64,000 nucleotides of DNA from UBA8752 sp002336475 (GCA_943846755.1 OX044365.1:1488001-1552000), one strand, 5' to 3'; numbered from the stretch's first letter, positions 53,927-62,981 are shown. Numbers and translations: made by a program. The notes: generated by a model from the letters alone, not told the origin.

Positions 53927-54505
53927 ATGAAATTCGATTCGCTTCTCTTGCTGGTATCCCTGATGGTCTCACCGATCATTGGTGGCTTTGCAAATGTTGC
54001 CACCCCATTTACCGAGGACCCCTCTCAACCCGAGCATGTGGTGATCACGGGACTGGATGCTGGAATAGATGACTTTCCTGCCCACGCCGTCTTCGAAGAA
54101 GGGGACCTGATCGATGGCCGCCGTGAAGGTTTGTGGCAACGTTACCATGCCAACGGCGCGGTGCGTTCAGAAATCCATTACCACAACGACACCCCGTTTG
54201 GAGACTACAAGGTCTACTCGGAAGATGGTTTGCTCACTGAGGAAGGCCGCTGGGAGCAGGGCGTCAACGTAGGACATCTGCGCCGGTTTTGGCCCAATGG
54301 AACCATTCAACAGATGCTCACTTTCGACAAAATGGGAGTGGCCCAAGGACAACAGCGCTACTTCCACGACAACGGACAACTTGAAATGCTCGTGGACCTC
54401 CGCGATGGTCAAGAAGAGGGCGATCTCGTCCGCCTTGACCGCGAAGGCCGCGTGCTCAGCCGCACCACATACCGCTCAGGCCGCATCGTTCAGCGCGCCC
54501 AATGA
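53927..54505 (+). CDS. MORN-like repeat protein
   Basis: 192 residues with a signal peptide (to about 23). Five or so short beta-hairpin repeats of the type G-x-W-x3-Y-x2-NG-x3 follow (REGLWQRYHANGAVRSEI, FGDYKVYSEDGLLTEEG, VGHLRRFWPNGTIQQML). They resemble MORN/YwqK repeats of many Bacteroidota envelope proteins. Function unknown; no toxin gene is adjacent, so the antitoxin label sometimes given to this family is not supported. Confidence 0.78.
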   Translation: MKFDSLLLLVSLMVSPIIGGFANVATPFTEDPSQPEHVVITGLDAGIDDFPAHAVFEEGDLIDGRREGLWQRYHANGAVRSEIHYHNDTPFGDYKVYSEDGLLTEEGRWEQGVNVGHLRRFWPNGTIQQMLTFDKMGVAQGQQRYFHDNGQLEMLVDLRDGQEEGDLVRLDREGRVLSRTTYRSGRIVQRAQ

Positions 54506-54562
54506 GCACCCGATATACTGCTTGATGCCTTGAGGCCGGTGCGTCCGGCCCACTTGACCAAG

Positions 54563-54597
54563 AAGACCGGTCCACCGAATGCGTGTGGGCCGGTCTT
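54563..54597 (+). terminator. Terminator after the MORN-repeat gene
   Basis: A 13-base stem, aagaccggtccac (54563-54575) with gtgggccggtctt (54585-54597), one G-U pair and a 9-base loop, with a short T-rich stretch after it. It ends 46 bases before cysS. Confidence 0.7.
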
Positions 54598-54643
54598 TGC
54601 TTTGCGATATTTGCACCCGGAACCCCCACTCAACTCGGTCCAT

Positions 54644-56167
54644 ATGGATTCCCATTCAACGCCTGCCAATCGCCCGCTGTCTCCTTTTGCTGAAGGCCTG
54701 CACATTGGCAATTCTCTTTCGCGCGAGAAAGAACGCTTTGTCCCGTACAATGCCCCCTACGTCGGAATGTACGTCTGTGGGCCAACGGTGTACAGCAATG
54801 TGCACCTGGGCAACGTTCGGACGTTCCTGACTTTTGACATCGTCTACCGTTACCTGCTCCACTTGGGCTACAGAGTGCGTTATGTGCGCAACATCACCGA
54901 CGTGGGACACCTCACCGGCGATACAGACGACGGCGAAGACAAAATCGGCAAGAAGGCCAGGCTCGAAAACCTGGAGCCCATGGAGGTAGTCCAGCGCTAC
55001 ACCAATGACTTCCACGATGTGATGCGGATCTTTCGCATCCTTCCGCCTTCCATTGAACCCACCGCCACAGGGCACATCGTAGAGCAAATCGGCATGATCC
55101 AAAAGATCATCGACAACGGGTTTGCTTACGAGGCCAACGGAAGCGTCTATTTCGACGTTCGGAAATATGCAGAGACGCACGATTACGGCGCCTTGAGCGG
55201 CCGAAAAATCGACGAACTGCAGAACCAGACCAGGGCGCTCGACGGTCAAGATGAGAAGCAGGACCCGCTCGATTTCGCCCTGTGGAAGAAGGCAGATTCC
55301 AGCCACCTGATGCATTGGCCATCGCCTTGGAGTGAAGGGTTTCCAGGTTGGCACCTCGAATGCTCCGTGATGAGCACCAAATACTTGGGTAAAAGCTTTG
55401 ACATCCACGGTGGCGGCATGGACCTCAAGTTCCCCCACCACGAATGTGAGATTGCCCAGAACATGGGGGCGCATGGCCCTGAGGATCCTGTGCGTTACTG
55501 GATTCACGGCAACATGCTCACCGTGAATGGGCGCAAGATGTCCAAGTCCGAAGGCAATGGCTTTACGCCAGAAGAACTGATCACAGGCAACCACAAATTG
55601 CTCGAGAAAGGGTATTCCCCCATGACGGTGCGCTTCTTCATGTTGCAAGGCCATTATGCGGGCACATTGGACTTTTCTAACCCTGCCCTGCAGGCGGCCG
55701 AAAAAGGACTGGAGCGCCTCATGGCTGCTTGGGAACTTCTTCAGGGCTTGGTGCCATCAGAGGGCACCGATGGGCCACCCGATGTCAAGGCTTTGCGCAA
55801 GCGGGCCTATGCGGCCATGAACGACGACTTCAATACGCCGATGCTGATTGCGGTCCTTTATGATGCGGTCAAAGCCATCAATTCAGTGGCCGCGGGCCAC
55901 ATGTCGATCGATGCCGCCGGTGTCGCAGGCCTGCAGTCTCTGTTCGAAGAGTTCGCCAACGAAATATTGGGCCTCGCACCTGAAGGCGCAGGCGCATCGG
56001 ATGCCAGTGACCGGTCTGACGGCCTGATGGAAGTGCTCTGTGCGATCCGCGCAGAGGCCAAATCCAACAAAGACTGGGCTACGGCAGACCTTATTCGAGA
56101 CCGTTTGGGCGCTATGGGCGTCAACATCAAGGATGGAAAAGATGGCACAAGCTGGACGTTTGATTGA
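54644..56167 (+). CDS. cysS: CysS, cysteinyl-tRNA synthetase
   Basis: Charges tRNA-Cys. 507 residues from the ATG at 54644. Zinc ligand Cys45 in YVCGPTVY, HIGH-type VHLGN at about 53-57, zinc/active block GWHLECSVMS, HGGGMDLKFPHHECE and the KMSKS loop at 298-302. The C-terminal anticodon part is compact. A longer frame upstream of the ATG overlaps the terminator and is unlikely. The last 26 bases overlap the start of the M28 peptidase gene. Confidence 0.97.
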   Translation: MDSHSTPANRPLSPFAEGLHIGNSLSREKERFVPYNAPYVGMYVCGPTVYSNVHLGNVRTFLTFDIVYRYLLHLGYRVRYVRNITDVGHLTGDTDDGEDKIGKKARLENLEPMEVVQRYTNDFHDVMRIFRILPPSIEPTATGHIVEQIGMIQKIIDNGFAYEANGSVYFDVRKYAETHDYGALSGRKIDELQNQTRALDGQDEKQDPLDFALWKKADSSHLMHWPSPWSEGFPGWHLECSVMSTKYLGKSFDIHGGGMDLKFPHHECEIAQNMGAHGPEDPVRYWIHGNMLTVNGRKMSKSEGNGFTPEELITGNHKLLEKGYSPMTVRFFMLQGHYAGTLDFSNPALQAAEKGLERLMAAWELLQGLVPSEGTDGPPDVKALRKRAYAAMNDDFNTPMLIAVLYDAVKAINSVAAGHMSIDAAGVAGLQSLFEEFANEILGLAPEGAGASDASDRSDGLMEVLCAIRAEAKSNKDWATADLIRDRLGAMGVNIKDGKDGTSWTFD

Positions 56168-57165
56168 GCGCCTGAGCGCCTCCTTTGGAGTGGCTGCTGC
56201 TCTGGTGCTCGCATCATGCAGTGGCAGCGCTCCTGAGACCGCCCCGCCCAATCGCCAGCAAAACAATGAGGTGGCATTGGTGCGGACCCCGCTGTTCTCT
56301 GCCGACAGCGCTTATGCTTTTGTGGAGCGCCAAGTGGCCTTTGGAAACAGGGTGCCCAACAGTATCGGTCACCAACAATGTGGCGACTACTTGATCGGGC
56401 AACTCGAGGCCTTCGGGGCATCTGTGGCGGTTCAAGAAGCCCGCGTGACGGCTTATGACGGGACCAAATTGGACATCCGCAATATTTTCGGGGCGTTCAA
56501 CCCCCGGGAGAAGCGGCGCATACTGCTTTATGCACACTGGGACACCCGGCCCTACGCCGATAAAGACACCGTCAGGACGAAAGAGCCCATTGATGGCGCC
56601 AACGACGGAGCCTCTGGTGTCGGTGTATTGTTAGAACTGGCCCGCATTACTGGGCGATTCACTCCCCTCTGTAGGCGTGGACATCGCGTTTTTCGATGCA
56701 GAAGATTATGGGGAACCTGAGTGGCTTCCGAACCGCGATGCCGATTACACCGACTGGTGCCTGGGCTCTCAATATTGGGCGCGCAAGCCCCACATCCCTG
56801 GTTACCGGGCCAAGTATGGCATTCTGCTGGACATGGTGGGTGCCAAGGGCGCCGTCTTTCACAGGGAAGGAACGTCCATGGCCTTGGCTCCCGCTGTTGT
56901 AGAAAAGGTGTGGTCAACAGCCCGACGGTTGGGGCATGCCGACTTGTTTCGCAACCGCGTCACCCCACAGACCATCGATGACAACCTGTTTGTGAGCCAA
57001 TTGGCTGGCATCCCCTCGGCCAACATTGTCCACTACCATTTGGATACACGGATCATGGGCTACTTCCCCTTTCACCATACCCATGGAGACAACATGGACG
57101 CCATTGATGCTGAAGTTCTGGGGAAGGTCGGCCAAGTGCTGACCCAGGTGGTCTACGCCGAATAA
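56142..57165 (+). pseudogene. M28 peptidase/glutaminyl-cyclase-like lipoprotein, broken by a +1 frameshift
   Basis: Two overlapping frames form one protein of the M28 family (about 340 residues if joined). Frame one (from ATG 56142 or 56133) has a lipoprotein signal (LASC, Cys26) and metal motifs AHWDTRP and GANDGASGVG. It runs into a stop at 56718. Frame two takes up at VGVDIAFFDAEDYGEP and continues TIDDNLF, NIVHYH and GYFPFHHTHGDNMD to 57165. The shift is best placed in the run CCCC at 56664-56667, which falls in phase as CCC-C. It may be a true mutation, a sequencing error or recoding. The intact form is expected to cyclise or trim N-termini of exported proteins. The start lies inside cysS; the end overlaps the convergent gene. 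Confidence 0.82.
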
Positions 57166-58964
57166 ACTGGAAGGCCCACTTCCAAGCTGCGCGCCCCCGT
57201 GGCGTCACAGTCGAGGTTCAGTGATCCACCCATTCGGTCGCAGCGCAACCGCACCAGTGACCATTGACGCGCCTCAGCATCTTGTGCAAACAGGCTCATG
57301 GCTTCGCGCCACCAACTGCGTTCTGTGAATTCGTCAAACCGGACCTCCAGCCCGGTGACCTTGCTGTTCATGCTCATTCTACAATGGCCACTGCCCATCC
57401 CGTCAATCAATGCCGACAGGAAGTCCTTGAGCTGCACCTCATCGCCATAAAAGGGGCGCTCTTCGTGCAATGACCAGTCCAAAACAGCCCCCAATTTGCG
57501 CTCTTCAGCCAAGGTCAAGCAGAGCGACTTCAGGTCGATGTGCTCGTGCCGCATTTCCTGAGAACACAGCGCAGCCAGCCTTCCGAATTCATCCAAATTG
57601 TGCCTAAACTCTGGATGTAGGCTTTGGCCAGTAGCCGCCTCGGCAAGCTGGGCCCCGGACAAGGCCAACTCTTGAACCTGGTGCTGCCTTCCCGGGAGCC
57701 AGTGTTGCTGGAGTTGGCGCAACCGCTGTCGCACTTTATTGAGCCGGAGGAAACCCAGCAGGGCAAAGACCAAAGCGACGAGGGCCAGTGCGCCGAGAAC
57801 GACCGATGCCTTGCGCCAACGCTGCATATGCGCTGTCTCCATGCGCGTTCTGGCGTCTCCAATCGCAGAGAGCCAAGGCTCGCTCTCAAACACGCCATTG
57901 CGGGCCCTTTCTGCCCTGCCTTGAGCCACCGCCAAACTGTCCGCTTCTCGCAAGGCGAAATAGGCGGGACCATAGGCACCCGTTCCAGCCAAGATGCCCG
58001 CCCGAAGTCGCAGCGCTTCGGCCAGGACAGCCTCACGTGCCTCACGGTCTGGAACAATGCGTGCCGCCAATTCTGCCTGATGAGAAGCCGCAAGGGCCTG
58101 AGCCGCACTGTGGCGTTCGTGCCTTTTGGCACGGAGCAACGCCCATTTCGATTCGAACAAGGGGTTGACCGAACCTGGAGCCCCTTCTAGTTTTATCGCC
58201 CAGGGCCATTTGGCCAAGGCGTCAAATGAGGGCAACGCACCTGCCTGAAGAAGAAGTCCAGCCCAAGACAAGCCTTTTGAGCTGCGCTCAAGGATGCCCG
58301 TACCCGTCCAGTGAGGATGGTCCAAAATGCGCTGCCAATCGCCAGCCTCACCGGTTCCATTCAAAGCTGCACACACCGATGACCATCCCCAAGCGTCCAA
58401 TGCTCGGGCCGGTGCATCGATAGAAAACTGCAGCTCGGCCAACCGATCAAAGTCCGAAGCCCCCTCCGCGTAATCCCCATCTTGAAGCGACATCTGTGCC
58501 AAACGGTCCAAGGATTCAACAGCCAAATGGCGCATCCGTAAATCTGCAGCATCCCCTGCCCCTATGGCGGCAAGGTCGAGCAAAATCCAGCGGGCCTCAT
58601 CGCGCGCTCCAAGATCAAGTTTGGCCTTGGCCAAAGCAAACCGCCAACCTGGCGTCTCATCAGACAGTTCGGTGCACGCTCCTGCAGCAACCAAAGCACA
58701 AGCAAGCGCCTCAGAGGCGTGGACAGGATTTTGCCAATCCAAGTGCACCCTGGCCCTCCTTTCTGCGAACCGGGCCACCCAACAATCCTCTCCAGCCCTT
58801 CTGAATTGCTGTTCGGCAGAGTTTAAAAAATCCAATGCAGCAGCGTCTTGGCCGGCATTGCGCAATGAATCCGCTTGGTCCAACCACACCTGTGCTCCCC
58901 GCTCTCCCGCTTGTAAACAGGGGATGCTGAACAGCAAAATTCCGATGAAGGTCAGGGCACGCAT
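57153..58964 (-). CDS. TPR protein with one membrane helix and a degenerate kinase-like C-terminus
   Basis: 603 residues from the ATG at 58964. A signal-type segment (about 1-22), then a helical region of TPR-like repeats (about 25-370), one transmembrane helix (about 385-408; VLGALALVALVFALLGFL), a short coiled coil and a C-terminal part (about 440-600) that resembles the dimerisation and ATP-binding regions of histidine kinases (GDEVQLKDFLSALIDGMGSG in place of the N-box). No phospho-accepting His with its Glu and no clear Asn of the N-box were seen, so kinase activity is doubtful. Similar TPR-sensor kinases are common in Bacteroidota. No regulator is adjacent. Confidence 0.65.
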   Translation of the reverse strand: MRALTFIGILLFSIPCLQAGERGAQVWLDQADSLRNAGQDAAALDFLNSAEQQFRRAGEDCWVARFAERRARVHLDWQNPVHASEALACALVAAGACTELSDETPGWRFALAKAKLDLGARDEARWILLDLAAIGAGDAADLRMRHLAVESLDRLAQMSLQDGDYAEGASDFDRLAELQFSIDAPARALDAWGWSSVCAALNGTGEAGDWQRILDHPHWTGTGILERSSKGLSWAGLLLQAGALPSFDALAKWPWAIKLEGAPGSVNPLFESKWALLRAKRHERHSAAQALAASHQAELAARIVPDREAREAVLAEALRLRAGILAGTGAYGPAYFALREADSLAVAQGRAERARNGVFESEPWLSAIGDARTRMETAHMQRWRKASVVLGALALVALVFALLGFLRLNKVRQRLRQLQQHWLPGRQHQVQELALSGAQLAEAATGQSLHPEFRHNLDEFGRLAALCSQEMRHEHIDLKSLCLTLAEERKLGAVLDWSLHEERPFYGDEVQLKDFLSALIDGMGSGHCRMSMNSKVTGLEVRFDEFTERSWWREAMSLFAQDAEARQWSLVRLRCDRMGGSLNLDCDATGARSLEVGLPVYSA

Positions 58965-59069
58965 TCTGCCACAAGCTACCTGTGAACCCGTTGCCACAAC
59001 CATGAATGGCCGACCCACAATCAGGTCCTGCCGGTTGAAAACCCGCAGGTGAAAGCCGTGCCGACCGGT

Positions 59070-60104
59070 TTAGGAAGCGGTCGTGAACTGCTCGAGGAAA
59101 CGAATGTCGTTTTCGAAGAAGGCCCGAAGGTCTCCAATTTGCCACTTCAGCATGGCAATCCGTTCAATGCCCATGCCGAAAGCAAAGCCCGTAAACTCAT
59201 TCGGGTCAATGCCTGAAGCCTCAAGGACGGCGGGATCGACCATGCCACAGCCCATGATTTCTAGCCAGCCTGTACCCTTGGTGATGCGCTTGTCAACCTC
59301 GGTCTCTAACCCCCAATAGACATCCATCTCTGCACTGGGCTCCGTGAAGGGGAAATAGCTGGGGCGGAGGCGAATCCGGGTGCCACTGCCAAACAATTGC
59401 TCAGCAAAGACCAACAAAGTCTGCTTGAGGTCTGCGAAACTGACATCCCTGTCGATGTACAAACCTTCAATCTGGTGGAAGATGCAATGCGCACGTGCAC
59501 TGATGGCCTCGTTGCGGAACACCCTGCCTGGCATGACGATGCGCAATGGCGGCTTGCGCTTTTCCATCTCACGAACCTGTACAGAACTGGTGTGGGTGCG
59601 CAGCAATAAATCGGGGTCCCGTTGGATGAAAAACGTATCCTGCATGTCCCGAGCGGGGTGCTCTTCGGGGAAATTCAAACCCGAGAAAACATGCCAATCG
59701 TCCTCGATTTCGGGACCATCCGCAACGGTAAAGCCCATGCGGTCGAAAATCGAAAGGATTTCCCTTCTGACGATGCGGATGGGGTGGTGAGAACCCAACG
59801 GAACTTCGCCACTGGGGCGGGTGTGATCGGCCCCGCTGTCTTGGGCATCCTCTTCGGCGGTTAAACTGGCCTTCGCGGCATCGAAATGCGCCTGCAAGGC
59901 CTGCTTGAATGCATTCAAAGCTTGACCCATCTCCCGTTTTTCAGGGCCAGGAACAGCGCGAAAGCGCTCGTTTAGATCCTTGAGCAATCCCTGACGCCCA
60001 AAATGGGCGATCCGGAATGCCTCCAGTGCTTCTGCATGGGACACGTCGGCCGCTTTCGCTTCAATAAGCAGCCGATCCAGCTCGGCCTGGTTGAGTGTGG
60101 ACAT
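59070..60104 (-). CDS. pheS: PheS, phenylalanyl-tRNA synthetase alpha subunit
   Basis: Catalytic subunit of the class II enzyme for tRNA-Phe. 344 residues: coiled-coil N-terminal arm (about 1-85), then the class II core with motif 2 around RTHTSSVQVREM...PGRVFRNEAI and motif 3 FAFGMGIERIAMLKW. The ATG at 60104 gives the usual length. The beta subunit gene pheT is not next to it but starts 2.9 kb away on the other strand. A cyclophilin gene lies 5 bases upstream. Confidence 0.96.
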   Translation of the reverse strand: MSTLNQAELDRLLIEAKAADVSHAEALEAFRIAHFGRQGLLKDLNERFRAVPGPEKREMGQALNAFKQALQAHFDAAKASLTAEEDAQDSGADHTRPSGEVPLGSHHPIRIVRREILSIFDRMGFTVADGPEIEDDWHVFSGLNFPEEHPARDMQDTFFIQRDPDLLLRTHTSSVQVREMEKRKPPLRIVMPGRVFRNEAISARAHCIFHQIEGLYIDRDVSFADLKQTLLVFAEQLFGSGTRIRLRPSYFPFTEPSAEMDVYWGLETEVDKRITKGTGWLEIMGCGMVDPAVLEASGIDPNEFTGFAFGMGIERIAMLKWQIGDLRAFFENDIRFLEQFTTAS

Positions 60105-60109
60105 GCGGT

Positions 60110-60805
60110 TCAGTTGATGACCTCCATCCGCATGGAGATGTCCTCCAGTGGACGGTTGGAACGCGCTACTTGTGCCGAACAAATGGCATCCAACACATCA
60201 AGTCCTTCGATGACGCGACCGAAAACCGTGTATTGCATGTCCAGGTGGGGGGTTCCACCCAACGTCTCATACGCTGCAATTTGATCGGGCGTGTATGAGA
60301 AGGGCTCCCCCGAAGCCTCAGCGATGTTGCGCACAACACCCTGCAGCATCTGACTGCTCACGTCCCGCCCTTGGACGATGTAAAATTGGCTGCCACTGCT
60401 GCGGCGGGCAGGATTGACCTGGTCGCCCTGGCGGGCTGCAGCCAAGGCGCCTTTGACGTGAATGAACTGGGGGTCGATCTCAGCGGGAACAGTGTAGCCT
60501 GGGCCACCGGATCCAAGGCGCACATCCGAGGGTGACCCCTTGGATTGCGGATCGCCACCTTGCGCCATGAATCCCTTGATTACGCGGTGCCAGAGCAGTT
60601 CGTCGTAAAACCCCTCCCCCACAAGCTTCAGGAAATTGTCGCGGTGTTCTGGCGTCTCATCGTAGAGCTCAACCACCATTGTTCCGAGGGAAGTCTCGAT
60701 GCGAACCTGCTTGCGGTCTCCCCCGCTTTCGGCCGCCGTCATCAACAGGGGCAAGAACAGGAATGACAGCATCAAAACCATTGTGCGGGAGAAAGAGACA
60801 ACCAT
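60110..60805 (-). CDS. Cyclophilin-type peptidyl-prolyl isomerase
   Basis: 231 residues with a signal peptide (to about 24). The cyclophilin core has VELYDETPEHRDNFLKLV, YDELLWHRVIKGFMAQGGDP and SSGSQFYIVQG; the active-site Arg is in HRVIKGFM. An extra loop around residues 140-185 is common in Bacteroidota forms. Likely periplasmic. It ends 5 bases before pheS and is probably transcribed with it. Confidence 0.9.
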   Translation of the reverse strand: MVVSFSRTMVLMLSFLFLPLLMTAAESGGDRKQVRIETSLGTMVVELYDETPEHRDNFLKLVGEGFYDELLWHRVIKGFMAQGGDPQSKGSPSDVRLGSGGPGYTVPAEIDPQFIHVKGALAAARQGDQVNPARRSSGSQFYIVQGRDVSSQMLQGVVRNIAEASGEPFSYTPDQIAAYETLGGTPHLDMQYTVFGRVIEGLDVLDAICSAQVARSNRPLEDISMRMEVIN

Positions 60806-60877
60806 CGATTGGAATTTGCGTTATTTGTAAACTTCGCATGGACGATGAACCGTCCTGCGATTAGCGACTTCGAAAAT

Positions 60878-61267
60878 ATGAAATCCAACACCCCCCTCCA
60901 CGTTTTCGGTATGCTGGCCTTGTTGTTTGTTGGCGCTTTTGGTTTCAACGGATGCAATGAGATTGAGGACACCGTTGCGGTGATCTATGTGCAAAACAGT
61001 TTGGGCGCTCCTGTTCAGGGTGCGGAAGTCCGCCTGTTTGCAGTGGGTTCGGTCAACCAAACAGTGATTGGTGAACTTCGCTTTGATACGACACAGGTCA
61101 CCAACGCTGCAGGCAGTGTAAGCTTCAATTTTTCGGAGTACTACCAGCAAGGACAAGCGGGATTCGCGGTGCTCGACATCGAAGCCACCAAGGGATCCCT
61201 CGAAGGCATCGGCATCATCAAGATTGAAGAGGAGCTGACCAACGAGCAGACGGTCATTATGGAATGA
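60878..61267 (+). CDS. Small lipoprotein with Ig-like/carboxypeptidase-regulatory-type fold
   Basis: 129 residues, ATG at 60878, lipobox FNGC with Cys26. The mature part reads VIYVQNSLGAPVQGAEVRLFAV and DTTQVTNAAGSVSFNF, the strand pattern of carboxypeptidase-regulatory-like (beta-sandwich) domains. Envelope anchored. A weak 8-base inverted repeat follows its stop (about 61273-61290). Function unknown. Confidence 0.7.
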   Translation: MKSNTPLHVFGMLALLFVGAFGFNGCNEIEDTVAVIYVQNSLGAPVQGAEVRLFAVGSVNQTVIGELRFDTTQVTNAAGSVSFNFSEYYQQGQAGFAVLDIEATKGSLEGIGIIKIEEELTNEQTVIME

Positions 61268-61297
61268 TTTTACTTCCCGTAGACGGGAGGAATTGCC

Positions 61298-61305
61298 TAT
61301 TTTCG
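61298..61305 (+). promoter_or_regulatory. Promoter-like -7 element before tRNA-Pro
   Basis: TATTTTCG, then CGCTCC, begins 28 bases before the tRNA 5' end. It shares the TAT(C/T)TTCGCGC core with the element before tRNA-Leu at 26613. Confidence 0.45.
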
Positions 61306-61325
61306 CGCTCCGCTTCGGCGAATTC

Positions 61326-61398
61326 CGGGATGTAGCTCAGTTGGTAGAGTACGCGTCTGGGGGACGTGTGGTCGCTGGTTCAAGTCCAGTCATCCCGA
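61326..61398 (+). tRNA. tRNA-Pro (GGG anticodon)
   Basis: A 73-base gene: acceptor CGGGATG with CATCCCG, discriminator A at 61398, no encoded CCA. Anticodon stem CGCGT/ACGTG with a normal 7-base loop CTGGGGG; anticodon GGG at 61359-61361. T-loop region GCTGGTTCAAGTCCAGT. A hairpin terminator follows at once. Confidence 0.97.
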
Positions 61399-61403
61399 CA
61401 TCT

Positions 61404-61431
61404 GAAAGGGGAGCCTTCGGGCTCTCCTTTC
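61404..61431 (+). terminator. Terminator after tRNA-Pro
   Basis: gaaaggggagcc (61404-61415) pairs with ggctctcctttc (61420-61431), one G-U pair, TTCG tetraloop, then a T-rich run (ctgttttctt). Typical of a stable-RNA terminator. Confidence 0.85.
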
Positions 61432-61455
61432 TGTTTTCTTACCATTGCATTTCTT

Positions 61456-61818
61456 ATGGATGTCGAATTTGAAACCCGCTGGCGCAACCTGCTCAACGTT
61501 CTCGAAAAGCGTTTTGGTGGCGGTATGGACCTGCAAGACATCCTCTTTCTGGTTGGAGTTCAAGAACTGGGACAAGGTTTTAGAACCTTCAAGAAGGACG
61601 AGAAAATGGACCTGATGCATGTGGCCGTTTGCACGGTCATGGTCCCAGAGGGCTTTTTCGCTTTTGTGGGTCGCGACGAAGAAGGTTGGCCCCATTTCGA
61701 AGAAAAAGTGCCATTGCCAGAATTAGAGCCCAAGCAGCAAGATGTGCTGATCCGAAGAGGCTTGCTGGAATATTTCGGCGACAACCCTGCGGACCTTATC
61801 GGCCAGCAAAACGCTTGA
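61456..61818 (+). CDS. Small conserved hypothetical protein
   Basis: 120 residues, ATG at 61456. Soluble, acidic, without signal or membrane segment. Segments FGGGMDLQDILFLVGVQELGQG and DLMHVAVCTVMVPEGFFAFVG recur in many Flavobacteriia proteins of unknown function. The 3' end overlaps the convergent receiver-CRP gene by 23 bases. No function can be assigned. Confidence 0.72.
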   Translation: MDVEFETRWRNLLNVLEKRFGGGMDLQDILFLVGVQELGQGFRTFKKDEKMDLMHVAVCTVMVPEGFFAFVGRDEEGWPHFEEKVPLPELEPKQQDVLIRRGLLEYFGDNPADLIGQQNA

Positions 61819-62848
61819 GTGAGGCCTCATCTTCAATGATGACGTTCTTGCCTTGAAGGCTCACCCAACCGTCCGATTTAAAATCACTCAGTGCCCGAAT
61901 CAGGCTCTCCTTTGCGGTGCCTACCATGCCCGCAAGGTCCTCCCTGCTCAACTGAGGCTTGGTTGCAGCCTCCTTGAATCTGTTGCTCAAATCCAGCAAT
62001 GCTTGGGCCGTGCGCTCCCGAACAGAGGCATATGCAAGGGCCAGTAACCGCTCTTGATTTTGGGTGACCTCACCTGCCAACATTCGGATAAACCGCATGG
62101 CGACATCGCGGTTGCGGTGCATCAAATCCAAAAACACTTTGCGGGGTATGAGGTGTACTTCTGAATCCTCTAACACTTCTGCAGCACTGGTGTACTCCAA
62201 CCCTTTGAGCACATCCATATGGCCCAAAAAATCTCCGGGCTTGCACAGCTCGATGATCAACTCTTTGCCGTAGTTGTCGGTGCGGAACACTTTGACAACG
62301 CCGGAAGCCACATAGTAGACATTGTTGGTGGCGTCTCCTTCTGAGAACAGCACCTGCCCAGTGCCGAAACGCCGCGGCCTGTCTCCAACGTCAATGCCGG
62401 GAATTCCCCCTTGCTCACTGGCGTCTGCGATAAACTCATTCAGGCGTTGTGGTGGCCGTCCATATTCACGCTGGAGAATGGCGCTTTTCTTCAAGCGGAC
62501 TTCAATGGTGGCCAGCAAGTCGGCTTCGCTAAATGGCTTCACCAAATAATCGTCTGCGCCACTCGACATGCCCCTTCTCATCTCCTCTGCCCCGTCCCTC
62601 GAAGTCAAGAAAATGAAGGGGATCATCGCCGTTTTCGGGTCGTTTGATAGGTAATGCAGCACGCCGTAGCCGTCCAACTCAGGCATTTCCACATCACACA
62701 CGATCATGTCGGGACGGTCAAGTTGGGCCCGCTCTACTCCCGATTTTCCGTGTTCTGCCTGAATCACTTCATACCCCGCCAACTGCAGGATATCAGCAGT
62801 AGTGGTCCGAAGAAACTGGTTGTCCTCGATGATGAGAATCTTTTTCAC
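61796..62848 (-). CDS. Receiver domain fused to CRP/FNR-type regulator
   Basis: 350 residues. A response-regulator receiver (1-120; phosphoacceptor Asp52 in VCDVEMPELDG, Lys in LVKPF) is joined to a cyclic-nucleotide-binding-like domain (about 155-260; VYYVASGVVKVFRTD) and a winged-helix DNA-binding domain (about 275-345; LSREDLAGMVGTAKESLIRALSDF). It links two-component input to CRP-like output. No kinase gene is next to it. Target genes are unknown; the divergent pheT start is about 175 bases away. Confidence 0.9.
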   Translation of the reverse strand: MKKILIIEDNQFLRTTTADILQLAGYEVIQAEHGKSGVERAQLDRPDMIVCDVEMPELDGYGVLHYLSNDPKTAMIPFIFLTSRDGAEEMRRGMSSGADDYLVKPFSEADLLATIEVRLKKSAILQREYGRPPQRLNEFIADASEQGGIPGIDVGDRPRRFGTGQVLFSEGDATNNVYYVASGVVKVFRTDNYGKELIIELCKPGDFLGHMDVLKGLEYTSAAEVLEDSEVHLIPRKVFLDLMHRNRDVAMRFIRMLAGEVTQNQERLLALAYASVRERTAQALLDLSNRFKEAATKPQLSREDLAGMVGTAKESLIRALSDFKSDGWVSLQGKNVIIEDEASLKRFAGR

Positions 62849-62973
62849 GGCGTCGAAATATTGGCAAGGAGAAACGCCTCACAGTGATGCGTTCAACGGC
62901 TGTAAGATAAAACAGGCTTCCGCGAGAACCCACGAATCGTCCTACACGACACCAACGCTTTCTTTCGTGGATT

Positions 62974-62981
62974 AAATTCGC
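62974..62981 (+). promoter_or_regulatory. Possible -7 element before pheT
   Basis: TAAATTCG (TAnnTTCG type) is followed by CGTACGC and lies 44 bases before the pheT ATG in the 177-base divergent gap. Weak support alone, but it resembles the tRNA promoter elements. Confidence 0.3.

Noticed and set aside
53927..54505. Toxin-antitoxin role for the MORN/YwqK-like protein
   Set aside because: It has a signal peptide and no toxin gene beside it.
54656..55654. 332-codon frame opposite cysS
   Set aside because: Antisense to an essential synthetase with all motifs; likely chance.
61273..61290. Small hairpin after the lipoprotein gene at 60878
   Set aside because: Only 8 paired bases with a tiny loop and mismatch-type pairs; too weak to call a terminator.
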